Source: Nemertoderma westbladi (taxonomy: Eukaryota; Xenacoelomorpha; Nemertodermatida; Nemertodermatidae). Taken from it: a stretch of 32,515 nucleotides of DNA. The translations under genes and the position numbers were made by a program. Below the pieces are notes generated by a model, which worked only from the letters and a program-made list of their open reading frames with translations, ran no database searches and was not told the origin of the DNA. This document shows, piece by piece, positions 1-10,978 of this stretch; position 1 is the stretch's first letter, and every line of letters starts with the position of its first letter. The DNA is taken from the NCBI GenBank assembly GCA_032718475.1, contig JAUCBJ010007611.1:1-32515 (forward strand). The letters are read 5' to 3'.

Positions 1-2531
1 AGTACAGAGTTCTGGATGCTATCTTTGTAATATTCGTTGAAGGGTAACCATTTCATCTCATCTCCATTGAATTTGACGATCTCTCCCACTTTGACCGCTT
101 GGCGGGCTTCTGTTCTAGCCATCTGACGCGTAAAGCTTTCTTGGGCCATCGTGTTATTTAATATCGAATTATCGGTATATAAATTTCTCGGATCATTATC
201 AGGTCTATAGGGAATATCATTAATAACAGGTCTATAATCACCCTTAATAGGGTTTGCTATAGGAGTTTCAACTTCACTAGCAGTATAGATGCGTGTAGGC
301 TCCACACCTTGCGCATGTAATACTTCAGACCTAACAGGCTGACACAATGTTACAGGGGGTATTGGTATGCCCTTTTGTATATTGACTAATTTGTCGCGTT
401 CTAGCGCGATACTTTGCTGCACTTCTTGCAACTCTGCTCTACCTTCCCTCACTGTTCCCTTAAGTTGGTGGACAGTCTCCTGCATCTGTCCCAGCAGGAG
501 ATTCATCCCACGCCGTCCCTCTTCCACCCACTCAACCGCCGAAGCGGGAGTCGCCAACATAGTAGCGGGCTGACGCGGGACGACGGGAGACAAATTTTTA
601 ATTTCTCTCTCTGCTATCTGGACAGGGATATTCTCTTGGACTGTTCCACCGGGTACAGGCAGTGTAGTACTATGTAAAGGGAATTTAGAGTTAAGCTCTG
701 GAAGTACAGGGGTCTCTAACACAGAAGTGACTTTGGGAACGACAGGCCTAATAATCTCAGGCTCATCAACTATTGTAGAGAGTCTTTGAACCTTAATACT
801 TTGGGCTGTAGGTTCTATACTACTCAAGTCTGTGCTAGCTAGCTGTCTTCTAACAGCTGGGGGCAAATCAGGCAATTTGCGACGGTAAGAGGTTTTTCTA
901 CGCCTACTTAGATGAGATCTATTTCCCCCGCCTTCAGGATCGGCAGTATCGCCTTCCTCCGAGGATGTGTATCCCTGGCGCTTGGGAGTAGATTTTCTCA
1001 TCATCTGCATCTGATTAGCAGTAAAATGTTTATTTATACTGTCTTGCGTCTCTTGCAGATTTTCCAACTCTAGTTGGATAATCTCCTCAGACGCTCTCCG
1101 TTCTGCTTCTGCCACTGTTGCCTTTCTTTCGGCTTCCGCCGCTTTTCTTTCTGCTTCTGCTTCTGCCGCTTTTCTTTCGGCTTCTGCTTCTGCCGCTTTT
1201 GCCTTTCTTTCGGCTTCTGCTTCTGCCGCTTTTGCCTTTCTTTCGGCTTCTGCTTCTGCCGCTTTTGCCTTTCTTTCGGCTTCTGCTTCTGCCGCTTTTC
1301 TTTCGGCTTCTGCTTCTTTTCTTTCCGCTTCTGCTTCCGCCGCCGCTGCTGCTGCTACCTTTCTTCTCTCTATCAGTTCTTTCTTTACTTGTTCTTCTCG
1401 GACTCTAGTGAGGCGGAGTTTTTCATCACATTCAGCTTGGTTTGCAGCTAACATTTCGGCATCGATTGAGTCCAACACAAGCTTGGTTCCTTCACTATTA
1501 GGGGAAAGTCCAGACAGCCGTCTCCTCAACTCTTCGTCTCCTAGGAATCGCTGATAGTCGGACAAATAAATGTCGATAGCGTCTCTAGTTCGCGGTTTCT
1601 CAGCGGTCTCTTCGCTTTCCGCTTGAGAAAGGGTGACATCAGTTTGTTCTTCACAGGTTGATCTCTCAGCCAGCTGGGATTTCCACTGGGCCGTTTCCTG
1701 TACTTTGAGATCTACCCGATGTAACCAAGTTTTGACAGCAACCTGCAGCGACGTGTCCTGTCTTCTTTTGGAAGTTTCCTCAAAGGCTGAGAGGATTAGT
1801 CGTATGCGTAGGGTTCTTTCGCGTATTTGATATAGCAGCTCTTCCTGCTCTTGAGGTCCTTGAGGTTGTCGAAACAGTTGTTCTTCCAATCGATCCAAGG
1901 AGCCGAAGAATCCCTGCACATATCCTGCTGCCGACCTCTTCCAAACAGCTGGATCCATTGTATCTTTAGCCACTCCCATCCTGTGTATATCTTCCCAAGT
2001 AGCCTCGGACAGATCCAACGGGAGTCCGAGTCCGGGAAAGTTCCATTGTGATTCAACAATAGATATCAATTCTTCCCTGGCGTATCCCGCGTAATTATCT
2101 TGGGTCGCTTGCTTATTCCTCGCCCAGTCGGCTTGATGTTCCTCCACCGCAATGAATATAGTAGTTAGCACTGCAGCAGGAAGGGTAAGAAGGGGGTCCG
2201 AGTAGACTGTATCAGCCATCTGCACTCCGTGTTCGGGGGTCAGCTCTACAGTATCCGAACTGCTGGAGCTATCGGGTCGCTGGGAAGTATTTTCTTGACC
2301 AAGATGTTGCTGCGATGAGACGACTGCCTCTTGGTTCCGTTTGACCTGTGCCCGAGTGCCTATGATGGACCTATGGTGGACTAGCTTAGGGTCTGATACT
2401 ACTGGAGGGATGACCTTTCTTGCAGTAGGAGGTGAGCTGAACTCCTTTCTTATTCGCTCCACACTCCTATCTGAGTCACAGATAGTTGTATCGATCAGAC
2501 TGTCTGACAGGTTTTGCTGAGTGTCAGACAT
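1..2531 (-). CDS. Partial BEL/Pao-like gag open frame with very long coiled-coil N-terminus
   Basis: From the ATG complementary to 2529-2531 the frame stays open for 843 codons to the window edge; I checked every codon and found no stop. Residues 1-~390 are polar and Gln/Glu-rich. Residues ~397-475 are an Ala/Glu/Arg/Lys block (AEAERK repeats), surely a charged helix or coiled coil. A basic patch (RRRKTSYRRK) lies near 543-552, followed by a Pro/Val-rich linker. The last visible residues, ~820-843, contain FNGDEMKWLPFNEYYKDSIQ, which fits the start of the DUF1759 gag domain of BEL/Pao retrotransposons (FxGD...W..F pattern). Family knowledge: this domain begins gag and is followed by protease, RT, RNase H and integrase, expected here beyond the left edge. 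An ~800-residue extension before it is unusually long. No frameshift is visible, so the element may be young. Alternatively it is a host gene that captured a gag domain. The open frame is certain; the family call is moderate. Confidence 0.7.
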   Translation of the reverse strand, partial: MSDTQQNLSDSLIDTTICDSDRSVERIRKEFSSPPTARKVIPPVVSDPKLVHHRSIIGTRAQVKRNQEAVVSSQQHLGQENTSQRPDSSSSSDTVELTPEHGVQMADTVYSDPLLTLPAAVLTTIFIAVEEHQADWARNKQATQDNYAGYAREELISIVESQWNFPGLGLPLDLSEATWEDIHRMGVAKDTMDPAVWKRSAAGYVQGFFGSLDRLEEQLFRQPQGPQEQEELLYQIRERTLRIRLILSAFEETSKRRQDTSLQVAVKTWLHRVDLKVQETAQWKSQLAERSTCEEQTDVTLSQAESEETAEKPRTRDAIDIYLSDYQRFLGDEELRRRLSGLSPNSEGTKLVLDSIDAEMLAANQAECDEKLRLTRVREEQVKKELIERRKVAAAAAAEAEAERKEAEAERKAAEAEAERKAKAAEAEAERKAKAAEAEAERKAKAAEAEAERKAAEAEAERKAAEAERKATVAEAERRASEEIIQLELENLQETQDSINKHFTANQMQMMRKSTPKRQGYTSSEEGDTADPEGGGNRSHLSRRRKTSYRRKLPDLPPAVRRQLASTDLSSIEPTAQSIKVQRLSTIVDEPEIIRPVVPKVTSVLETPVLPELNSKFPLHSTTLPVPGGTVQENIPVQIAEREIKNLSPVVPRQPATMLATPASAVEWVEEGRRGMNLLLGQMQETVHQLKGTVREGRAELQEVQQSIALERDKLVNIQKGIPIPPVTLCQPVRSEVLHAQGVEPTRIYTASEVETPIANPIKGDYRPVINDIPYRPDNDPRNLYTDNSILNNTMAQESFTRQMARTEARQAVKVGEIVKFNGDEMKWLPFNEYYKDSIQNSV
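1134..1345 (-). repeat. In-frame 27/33-bp repeats encoding AEAERK units
   Basis: Within the long minus-strand frame, three 33-bp copies and about three 27-bp copies encode 11- and 9-residue Ala/Glu/Arg/Lys units. Every unit length is a multiple of three, so expansion has kept the reading frame. The plus-strand reading of the same DNA is a low-complexity Cys/Phe/Arg or Leu/Pro string and is not a gene. Confidence 0.85.
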
Positions 2532-2664
2532 GTTTAGCTATACAGTTGAATGTCTACTACTATAGTTTCAGTTAAAGCAAGTCTGGTAATTCAGTATGAC
2601 CGCAAGCCTAGCGATTTATTACCGATACCGTTACTCGATGTAACGTGATATATATACAATATAT

Positions 2665-2915
2665 TAGAATACCGGTATGCTTATAATATATATAAGTATT
2701 ATTACAGACTAGATTTGTCACAGAGTACCGGTATATAATTTTAGCACAAATATATATATATATAGTAGGCCTATAGTGAATACCGGTATACAGCTTACAC
2801 TTATAGTATATAAGTATAATTATGAACTAGAATTAATTACAGAGTACCGGTATGATTTCAGCTCAAATTTATAGAAATAAATATAATAAGCCTATAGTAA
2901 GTACCGGTATGTCAA
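2665..2915. repeat. ~120-bp tandem repeat, about two copies
   Basis: The word ACCGGTAT occurs at 2671, 2727, 2782, 2846 and 2903. Alternate occurrences are 111-121 bp apart and share flanks: an AGAGTACCGGTAT context at 2727 and 2846, and a GCCTATAGT-A-TACCGGTAT context at 2782 and 2903. This gives roughly two copies of a 120-bp unit, itself made of two half-units of about 56-64 bp. Confidence 0.7.
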
Positions 2916-3844
2916 TTATTTTTAGAATAATTGAATTCCTGAATATTTTAGGGTTACTTAGTTACTTTAACTTACTTTATTACCGTTATCCAAGCAGTAG
3001 TTCAACTGATATTGAGACCTAGTTGTTGTATGGCAGGCCTACTATTTATAAATCGTTTGAGTTGATTTATAATAGTTATATACCCGTTTAAAATGGGTTT
3101 TTGTCAATATTTGAAATAAATGTTATTATTTCTGGGGCAGTCACTACACAGAAGCTGAACGCTCTCAGTGAAGTGCTATTTATTTGACACTAAAACTGAT
3201 AATTCTAATTTACCTAAGTTACTTAATACTACAAATTACTTACGATACGGGTGAGATTAATTCTCTAATTAAACACAACAAAATATTACGTACGAAATTT
3301 TTAGGGTAATTTTACAGGAAGTCTACAAACCAGCCTAACAAAGGGTTAGATTTCTGGTTATTACAACGGACAGGGTACTACAGTATTTGAAATAATAAGT
3401 AGTAGTAAATATATTGTACTGTCCAGATAGGAAAATACCACCGCCTGACGACCTATAACCGTATCGCTATAGGTACTACGTTATGTATCACGGATTGTTC
3501 CTACCCAGAAGCTAATAGAGCTAACGAATGTGCCTATCAACCACTTTACAACACAAATATACTGCCTACACTAATTACTTCGGAAAGCACTGTACACTAA
3601 ACCCTAAATTAGGTACAAGTACCGGTATAACAAATAATCAGTAGTTAAATATACTTGAACAGTTAAAAGAACCACGGCATCTGCTGGAGTGACCAGAGCA
3701 CAAAGTCACCAGTCTTGTCCTACGCCAAGCAGCCCGTGTAGTACCGGGGTTAATTTAACTATAACGGTATGTATAACAAACACAATTACTGTAGGAATAA
3801 ACTTGGGGACATGAATGTTGCGAATAATCGCATAAACTCTGAAT

Positions 3845-4422
3845 AATAAATATTACGCTACCCGTACAGAATACTCAAACAAAAATACAAACCCAACGCT
3901 GGCAGACTACTATCAAGCCTAAACAAACTACAGTATGTGCAGATTCTGAAACTGTTAGTTAGTATGCGTTCTAACACGGTAGTACGACTTATTCTTTAAG
4001 AGGGGATTGACCTTACAGCATATGGCTGCCCCAACTTACTAACGGCACTTGATCAGACAAACTCTACACACGCAGCAATCCCTTCAGGCCTAAGAATAGC
4101 TAGACAACAATCCAGCCTACAAAATATTTGAGTAATAACTATTACGGTACCTGAACAGACTACACAAACAAACACAGGCCAAAAATGCCGGCAGACCACG
4201 ATCAAGCCTAAATAAACTACAGTATATGCAGATTCTGAAACTGTTAGTTAGTATGCGTTCTAACACGGTAGTACGACTTATTCTTTAAGAGGGGATTGAC
4301 CTTACAGCATATGGCTGCCCCAACTTACTAACGGCACTTGATCAGACAAACTCTACACACGCCGTAATCTCTCCAAACTCAACAACAGTCAGACAGCAGC
4401 TCAGCCTACAATTATCTGAACA
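3845..4422. repeat. 289-bp tandem duplication with a perfectly conserved core
   Basis: Copy 1 starts near 3845 and copy 2 near 4134, at a constant offset of 289. A core of about 133 bp (3941-4073 and 4230-4362) is identical. The flanks of each unit, including the spacer after the core, are clearly diverged but still alignable. Confidence 0.85.
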
Positions 4423-4590
4423 ATCTGAGCAGGGTCACACGCCTTCTGCTCAATATTAGCCTACTAGTAAATAAAACTGACAGAAATAGACCTAAGTAAA
4501 ATCCCAATAAAAAACCAGGCGTCCCCGATTTAATATCGAGACCTACCGGTATACAATAATCAAGATTGAATAATACTAATGTACTTATAC

Positions 4591-4730
4591 AGCAGTACCG
4601 GTTAGGACAGTTGGGCCTACAGACCTACAGAAGTACCGGTTCTGGCAGTTGGACCTACGGACCTACAGCAGTACCGGTTCTGACAGTTGGGCCTACTGAC
4701 CTACAGAAGTACCGGTTCAGGTTTACCGGT
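4591..4730. repeat. 38-bp minisatellite, about 3.5 copies
   Basis: TACCGG starts at 4596, 4634, 4672 and 4710, exactly 38 bp apart. Each copy carries a GACAGTTGGGCCTAC-like segment. The short open frame across it is a by-product. Confidence 0.9.
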
Positions 4731-5892
4731 CACTACGGTATTTTGCAACCTTATTGCCTACTGCAATAAGATCGTTAACTGTTACTGTTCGCGCTTTTGA
4801 AGACCTTTAGCAGTTTAACCTGCCAAAATTTATATGTCTTTTAGTTAATTGAAACACTTTTAGCATACGACAATATTTTATGCTAATACACAAAACATTA
4901 CCCGAAGTCAGCCCATGCGCGATCATTCACCCGATGGATCTACACCCGGGAGGCTGAATTCGGCTGCTTAAATTTTATTATTGCAGTGTAAGGTTGCAGT
5001 GTAAACCTACTGTATTATTCGATAGATCGTTAATAATTAATTTCTGACAGATATTATTGGCTTTCGGGAAATATTAACAGTTCCTTTAGGACGTGGCGCT
5101 CTATCTATTTAAACAGAACTAGGACTTATACTAAATGCAACGATACTGCTTATGATTAAAGTATAAGGCGCATTCTTTAGGAAATGCTTTGTTACCAATC
5201 ACAATCATGCACACTATTCTGCCGACCGTCAGTAAATTTGATCACACATAAAGAGAGCAGCAATTGACTCATGTAGGGTCTGCTAAATAACATTAGATTC
5301 AATACACACCACATTAATATAAATCGCAATTGTTATGTATAGCCTGTCTCTCTAACCTGTAGTGTATCAAGAAAATTGGGAAATTTGGGTGATTTATCCG
5401 TATTATCCAAAGAGCAATATTTCCATCAACAAATAGATACAATTAATAACTGACGGTAAATAACAGTACAAACAATATGATTAATAGTGAGTTAAGTAAG
5501 TTAAGATTGATTAGTTAAGTGAGGTAACAGTTATACTTTCGATAATTTAAGCAGTTTTACTGGAGTTATTCCCAAAAGCCGGTGTTATGGCGAAAAATGG
5601 GAACATAACAACCGAATCATATGAAGAATCATATGACTAGAATCACTATACGAGTATACCAACTACCCTTATTCCCCGAAGCTCCCGTCCAACACAGAGG
5701 ATGAGCAGTGAGATAGGAATTTCAGTTCAGTAGCTCTGGGATAGGTCGAAATCAATGCCCACTCAAATTCTATTGGCCGATACGGACAGCAAGGCTAAGG
5801 CAACCTCTCTAAGCTAGTTGGCCGATTAAACTGAGCCCAGATATCTCCGTACAGCACATCAGCCAATAAGCTGGTAGCTTGCACTATTTTAG

Positions 5893-5900
5893 TTATAAAT
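5893..5900 (+). promoter_or_regulatory. Candidate TATA box for the gene at 6169
   Basis: TTATAAAT lies about 270 bp upstream of the ATG at 6169 in a less AT-rich context than its surroundings. Transcription would start near 5925, giving a 5' UTR of about 245 bp. The assignment is by position and motif only. Confidence 0.3.
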
Positions 5901-6168
5901 CCCTTTGAGAGTATTCTAGCGACTGGGGGGGAACTGGCCAGCAAAGGCAAACGTATCAGTTATCCCACAAAAGCTTTTACATCAGCACTTGCACGGCAAC
6001 AGCACTACCGGCGATACACAGGTTGGAATTTATGTAGAGTTTGCTCAACAGTACAGATATAAAATAGTTATCTAAATTATCTATATTACTATTGACAAGT
6101 ATTGAAATATATACCGTTATTCGTGTTAACAGTATTTGCAACATCTGACATTGAAGAGGTGAGAGAAG

Positions 6169-6695
6169 ATGAATACCGGCACTCAACAAAACCAACGCTT
6201 ATCACAGGTCGGTATGGTTACCTCGAAACCGGCGCGACTGTCCACTCGAATACAACTTCAAAACACAAACGCCAACAATAAACTGAAAGCGAATCGAACG
6301 TCTTCAGAAGAATCTGTCATTGGGACGAAGAAAAGGAAGCCGAAACCACTGGAATGGACCACAGCTAAGATTGAATGCTTCCATTGTCAGAGTTCCTGGA
6401 CCGAAATTGAAACACCAATTGCCGATGGGCTTGATCTCTCAAACCAAAACTTCCTCTGCGGGGTTTGCGCGGCAGTAAAGATTGAAAGTCTGGAAGCTGG
6501 CATCCCTAGGTATTATTATTATAAAGAGCGTCAGCCTGCGTTTAATAAATATATTTTAATACAAAACAGGTCGAACGCAAAGAGGCTTATAATGAAGACG
6601 AGTACTGCATTGATTATATTCCTATAAACCACCTGGCTTTGCATATTGAACGTGCGTTTGGAAATAAGTTCGTGCTACCCTTCCGTGGGTGGTAG
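6169..6695 (+). CDS. Two-exon gene fragment with paired CxxC motifs, function unknown
   Basis: The frame opens at ATG 6169. Residues 1-60 are polar and include a basic KKRKPKP stretch that could be a nuclear-localisation signal. Residues ~70-101 carry a CFHC and a CGVC pair about 28 residues apart, a four-cysteine zinc-site layout. The unspliced frame reaches a stop at 6625-6627 but its end looks like intron. A GTAAAG donor at 6475 and an AG acceptor at 6568-6569 are both phase 0. They would remove 95 bp and join to a second frame ending with TAG at 6693-6695. That exon begins VERKEAYNEDEY, and copies of it recur at 17.6-18.5 kb, which supports its being coding. A donor at 6510 is also possible but is out of phase with this exon. 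I do not recognise the family; it could be a transposon-derived gene. Confidence 0.5.
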
Positions 6696-7622
6696 ATGTC
6701 GCAGTTATGTATTGGTGGGTGGGAATGGAGGGAGGGGGGGGGGGGGGTGCAGATTAAAAGGGGTGAACACGTACTGTCCCCCTTTCTTTGATTAATTGGT
6801 GGTGTGGGTTAATCTCTCATAACCTGATTTTGTGATACAGTCGCACAATTTTAATTTGTATCTCATAACTGGGCCTCGTGCTGCGCGAAGGCCCCACGAA
6901 CGTGTAGTTTATGTATGATAAGTATTTAGAATAAAATAAGGACTTCGTACGCTGCATAGCGGAGAATAGTTTTAGTTATTTACACTTAGGAAATACAGAA
7001 ATATCTTTGGACAAATTTACACTAGGTGGTTATCTAAAAAATAGCGGGTTTGCAAGTCTACAGTAGTTGCAAGCGTAGCGAGCAGTAATATAGCTGATTA
7101 CAGTCAGCGCTAAGGGTACCAGAGTTTAGGTAAATAATTTCTCCCCTTTTGCATTATTAAATATTCTCACATTCAACATTTGTCCGCCTGACGAACTGCT
7201 TTATTTCTCTGTGAAGGGTGAACAATTGGAGTGTTAAGTCACCAACACTCGTATTAAGTAGCTTGGGAAGCCAAATCAGATTTATTGTTTTGGTTGTTTC
7301 TGTTTCGGCTTGTGTTTAGGGCAATTAGCTTGGTATGTTATAGTTTGATTAACCTCATTGTTTCATTCGAAAATACGAACATATCAAAAGGAAGAATCCC
7401 CTTTGAGATTTCTTTAACATAAGAATTAAGGAGGTTTAAAGTGAACAACTTTCTTTCCACTTCTTGTTGAAATCGTATTGTATGAGTTTGCTTGGGGTTG
7501 TGATTTAATGTTACAACTAACTGGTTTGGTTGATTCCTGTTGAGTTTGTTGTGTGGGAATCGGAGGATGTTGTGTTTGGGGAATTTTTTCTATTTTTTAT
7601 TGAGGTCGGCGGTATGAGGTAG
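6696..7622. other. Noncoding stretch with a 14-G tract
   Basis: A run of 14 G lies at 6734-6747, just after the second exon of the CxxC gene. The rest is AT-rich sequence in which I see no gene or repeat. Confidence 0.6.
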
Positions 7623-7915
7623 TAGTCCGGCAGCCACAATGGTATACCGAAAATTTTTGGACGGATTCAATTGTTTTGATGTTTTGAGTTCTATAGGTCC
7701 CACTTAATGAGGAAATGGCGATTATAACATTTTTGACTTTGGGCATTTTGAAATAACGACCTAGTTGCTAAGGACCACGTAATTCTCATTTAAAGCATAG
7801 CAACTGCAAACAACATGTCATAATGGATTGAAACTTCTACAAAGTCAATATAGTTTATTTACGAAATAATGTCAATCTTTTTTGTCTGATTTTTAGATCC
7901 TGTTGCTATGGAGAC
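7623..7915 (+). repeat. Left terminal inverted repeat of the 3.6-kb transposon
   Basis: The outer part (7623-7668) matches the right arm closely. The part from 7669 to about 7790 is diverged but alignable. The inner boundary is set by the palindrome GTTGCTATGGAGAC at 7902-7915, which has its counterpart in the right arm. Confidence 0.7.
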
Positions 7916-8448
7916 GGCATTCAAGTTTAGTGTTGCGATTTCAAACGCCTTTAATTATACAATTAGTTACAAAATATGCACCAAAGTTAGATAAATTATG
8001 TTTATTTTATTAGCGTGGCCTTTCTGTAACTTTAGACAAGGTTAAGAATCTAAATTGGGCTGATATTTATGTCCTAACCTGACATGTTTGAGTGTTAACA
8101 TAATTATTAAAGACAACAAATTTCAGCGATTATAACATTTAGGTAATGTTTCTACGGTAACTATATTTGTTATTTCCAGTTTAGCTCCTTTCTACTGTAC
8201 TGTGCATCTTATCTTATTGTACCCGTATTCATAAATCGATACCGTAAGGGATAGTACAGATAAAGTGCATAAGTACCTTAGCAAACAAAGTAAATTAGAG
8301 TGGATTCTACTGTACAGTATAGTATGTTCCTGTGTTCCAACGTACGATATATATAATAATATTTATAATATACCAAATTTTGAGTTGGGTAATACAGTAC
8401 TTTTTCTTGGGTGACCATTTCGATAAGGGGAATTGGGTTTGGAATTCA

Positions 8449-8490
8449 TAACTAATGATGATCATTAGTTATGATTATTAGTTATTGATC
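8449..8490. repeat. Short palindrome built on TAACTAATGAT
   Basis: TAACTAATGATGATCATTAGTTA is a near-perfect 23-nt hairpin; a further TGATCATTAGTTA follows downstream. It lies inside the transposon, in sequence with no gene (7916-9362). Confidence 0.6.
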
Positions 8491-9362
8491 ATTAGTTAAG
8501 CCTACGATTACTCACATTTAGTGTTTTCTTCATGGAATAGCTAATGAGTTTCCAGGTCTCTGCATTTAAATGGGACTTGTTCTATAGAAAATTGCTATAC
8601 TCGTAGTTTCTGATATGTAATTTTTTTTCATTGACATGAAAATGTCATTAGCTGGTACTAGAAAATTGACATACTGTAGTTGACATATTATACGGTGAGT
8701 CGAATTGTTCATTTATGTCATCGGTATGTTTTTTTAATGTTTTTTTAAATGTTTTTTTAATAATTAAAATGTACTGTATGGTTGCGTAGTTCTCTAGAAA
8801 TATAACAGTTGATGATAGCTAATCGAATTAGGAAACCTAGCAATTACTGTAAAAAATTCTAAAGTGACTAGTTCGAACATTCATATGATATTATGGGGGC
8901 CACCTGGAAAAAACAGTAACTATTGTATCTGGTAAAAAAAATAGCTACTAAAATCTCAAAACTTGATCATATTTAAAAGTCAATCGATAAAAATTTGTTA
9001 ACGGGCCGGTAACTACATAGTTAACGGGTCAGGACTAGAGTCATCCGACTCCCTTACAGGTTGACAGGAGTTTACCTAAGTAATGCCAAGCAAACTACTG
9101 TATAAACGAATTTAAGTTCCATGAATTGTAAGAAATCCACGCATTCACTAGCTATGCTAATAACCCAACCAAACAGGAATATTAGACCTACCTTATCACA
9201 TGTGGATGAAGCGGATCATTCTATACTGAGATTGACCAAAAAGGAAATGTCAAAAGAACTAGAGTGACATAGATATCAAGAGTTATACTGGTTATAGAGT
9301 TATACTATTATTATTTCAAATGCGGTAATGCCTTTCCATTAAAATTTTGGCGGGGTCTGCTA

Positions 9363-10371
9363 TTGGTCTACATTGAGCTAAATGTATTGACCATGAGTTC
9401 CTCAAAGATGTCACATGTAATTTGGTATTTTCCTGTTCAATACGGTGGACTTACATTAGGGGGGGATGCATACATTAATGAGTTTCATTGGATCAATGCA
9501 ATAGGAAGTTTAATGGTTGAAACCAGCCTCTCTGAAGTGTATCGTGTGTATTTTGGCGGTGTTTCGAAGATGTTATCGGGGAAAAAGTTTCCACAGAACA
9601 TGCGCGCTATGCGCATTTTCGCAGATAAATATTCTGTATTTGTTCTATTATTACATTTTTATCTGAGGGAAAGAACAGGTATAACCAATTCAATTTTCAT
9701 AAAATCCCCATTAAAAAACCGTACCGCAGTAATAGACGTGGGCGATACAGTAAAAATGCATCGTGGTATCATAGGAAATCTTTTGGGAGGCCATGCATTA
9801 TCTGGGTGTGAAACGGTTGCGAGTATGTTTGGGATTGGCAAAGCGAAAGTCATCAAGGCTTTGGAGAAAGGACTCACTCTTACTTGTTTGGGAGATATGG
9901 AAGCACCGCAATCTACAGTCTTAATGGAATGTACTAACTTTATAACTGACAGGCGTGACTGCTATGGATATGACTCAGACACCATGACCCAGTCACGACA
10001 AAAGGTGTGCACAGAAAAAAACAATTTCCAGCTGTGCAAAGCTGCAAACAATACCACCAACCACTGACTCCTTCTCAGAGAACGTGAAAAGAGCCCATTT
10101 GCAAGTAAAGATGTGGAAGAACTCAATGGAAATTAGACCCCCTAGTGTAGACCCCAGAGAATATGGGTGGAGAATAGCTAACAATCAACTTTTCCCGATT
10201 GCAATCCCTGAGGGCATACCACCAGCTCCGGATTGCATTTTGCAATTAATTCGGTGTAACTGTTAATCCAAAATCCAATGTAAATCGCAGAAGTGCACCT
10301 GCAGAAAAAACCAACATGATTGCACAGAATTGTGCAACTGCAATAAAGATTCATGCGCAAACTTTTCGTAA
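9363..10371 (+). pseudogene. Broken FEN/XPG-like nuclease gene with C-terminal cysteine-rich domain
   Basis: The first frame (9363-10067) has no upstream ATG before 9393 and looks truncated at its N-terminus. Residues 87-96 read ADKYSVFVLL. Residues 144-160 read HALSGCETVASMFGIGK, which belongs to a family common in invertebrate genomes with HAFTGCDTTSAF..GIGK-type signatures. I infer similarity to the flap-endonuclease layout: an acidic DxDVxVLL strand, then a GC-D segment, then a GIGK helix-turn-helix. A frameshift near 10000-10040 moves the conserved stretch PPTTDSF...RAHLQVKMW into another frame (10084 onward). A TAA at 10264-10266 then interrupts a Cys-rich tail of CxC pairs ending at 10369-10371. 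The gene has one frameshift and one internal stop, and acidic residues are lost (ADKYS for the usual acidic pair, E for D after GC). It is presumably the transposon's own gene, now dead. Confidence 0.65.
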
Positions 10372-10489
10372 TCTCATATTGTATTATAACCAAACAATGA
10401 ATAATATAAAATGCATAGTCTCCATGTTCGCCATGCATTAAATAAATGTTGTATATTTAGCATTAAAAAGGTGTTATAAACAAGCGAGT

Positions 10490-10695
10490 CAATGGCGCGA
10501 AATGACCGCAAACACAAAATAAATTTTAGTGGGTTTTAAAAATTGGTTTAATTTAATTAAAAACATTAAGGGAAACGAGAAGGTTACAGTGGCGATGTTT
10601 TCTAACCAAAACAATAAACTATGCATTATTTCACTTGCGGTCAATTAGCGCTGAAGATCACTATTTTCACTTGCGGTCAAAGTGCGCCACTATCT
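10490..10695. repeat. Repeated TTCACTTGCGGTCA words, direct and inverted
   Basis: TTTCACTTGCGGTCAA occurs near 10630-10645 and 10664-10679, and the complementary ATGACCGCAA near 10502. They lie between the decayed gene and the right arm of the transposon and may be subterminal motifs. Confidence 0.5.
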
Positions 10696-10978
10696 GAAAC
10701 AAGCAGGAAACAAATTACTTATATATACATTTTAAAGTAATAATTTTTTGTCAAGGTTTTAAATGCTTCAGATGTGATGTCCGCAATAAATTACTGAGGT
10801 TTCCATGAATACGGGTATTTGTTGCTAAACATATTTCTACACAAAATTGATGTGGTGCATATTATTTCGGGAAACATATTATTAATATAAAGTGCACAGA
10901 CGAAACAAAAAACACATGAGTGTCAGTAGGCATAGTAGTTTTTCCTTGGAAAGATAGAGCGATAGTTGTAGTGCCTTC

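Larger units (their letters stand above)
2532..5890. other. Noncoding AT-rich region, candidate 5' UTR/LTR of the minus-strand element
   Basis: There is no credible gene in this 3.3-kb stretch. If the frame at 1-2531 is a BEL/Pao gag, its 5' leader, primer-binding site and left LTR should lie here. I could not identify a primer-binding site or LTR borders. The stretch holds three separate tandem structures, listed individually, and many CCGGTA words. Confidence 0.4.

Noticed and set aside
1074-1451. Plus-strand open frame rich in Cys, Phe and Arg
   Set aside because: It is the antisense of the in-frame AEAERK repeat in the long minus-strand frame.
4566-4769. Short plus-strand frame
   Set aside because: It is just the 38-bp minisatellite read in one frame.
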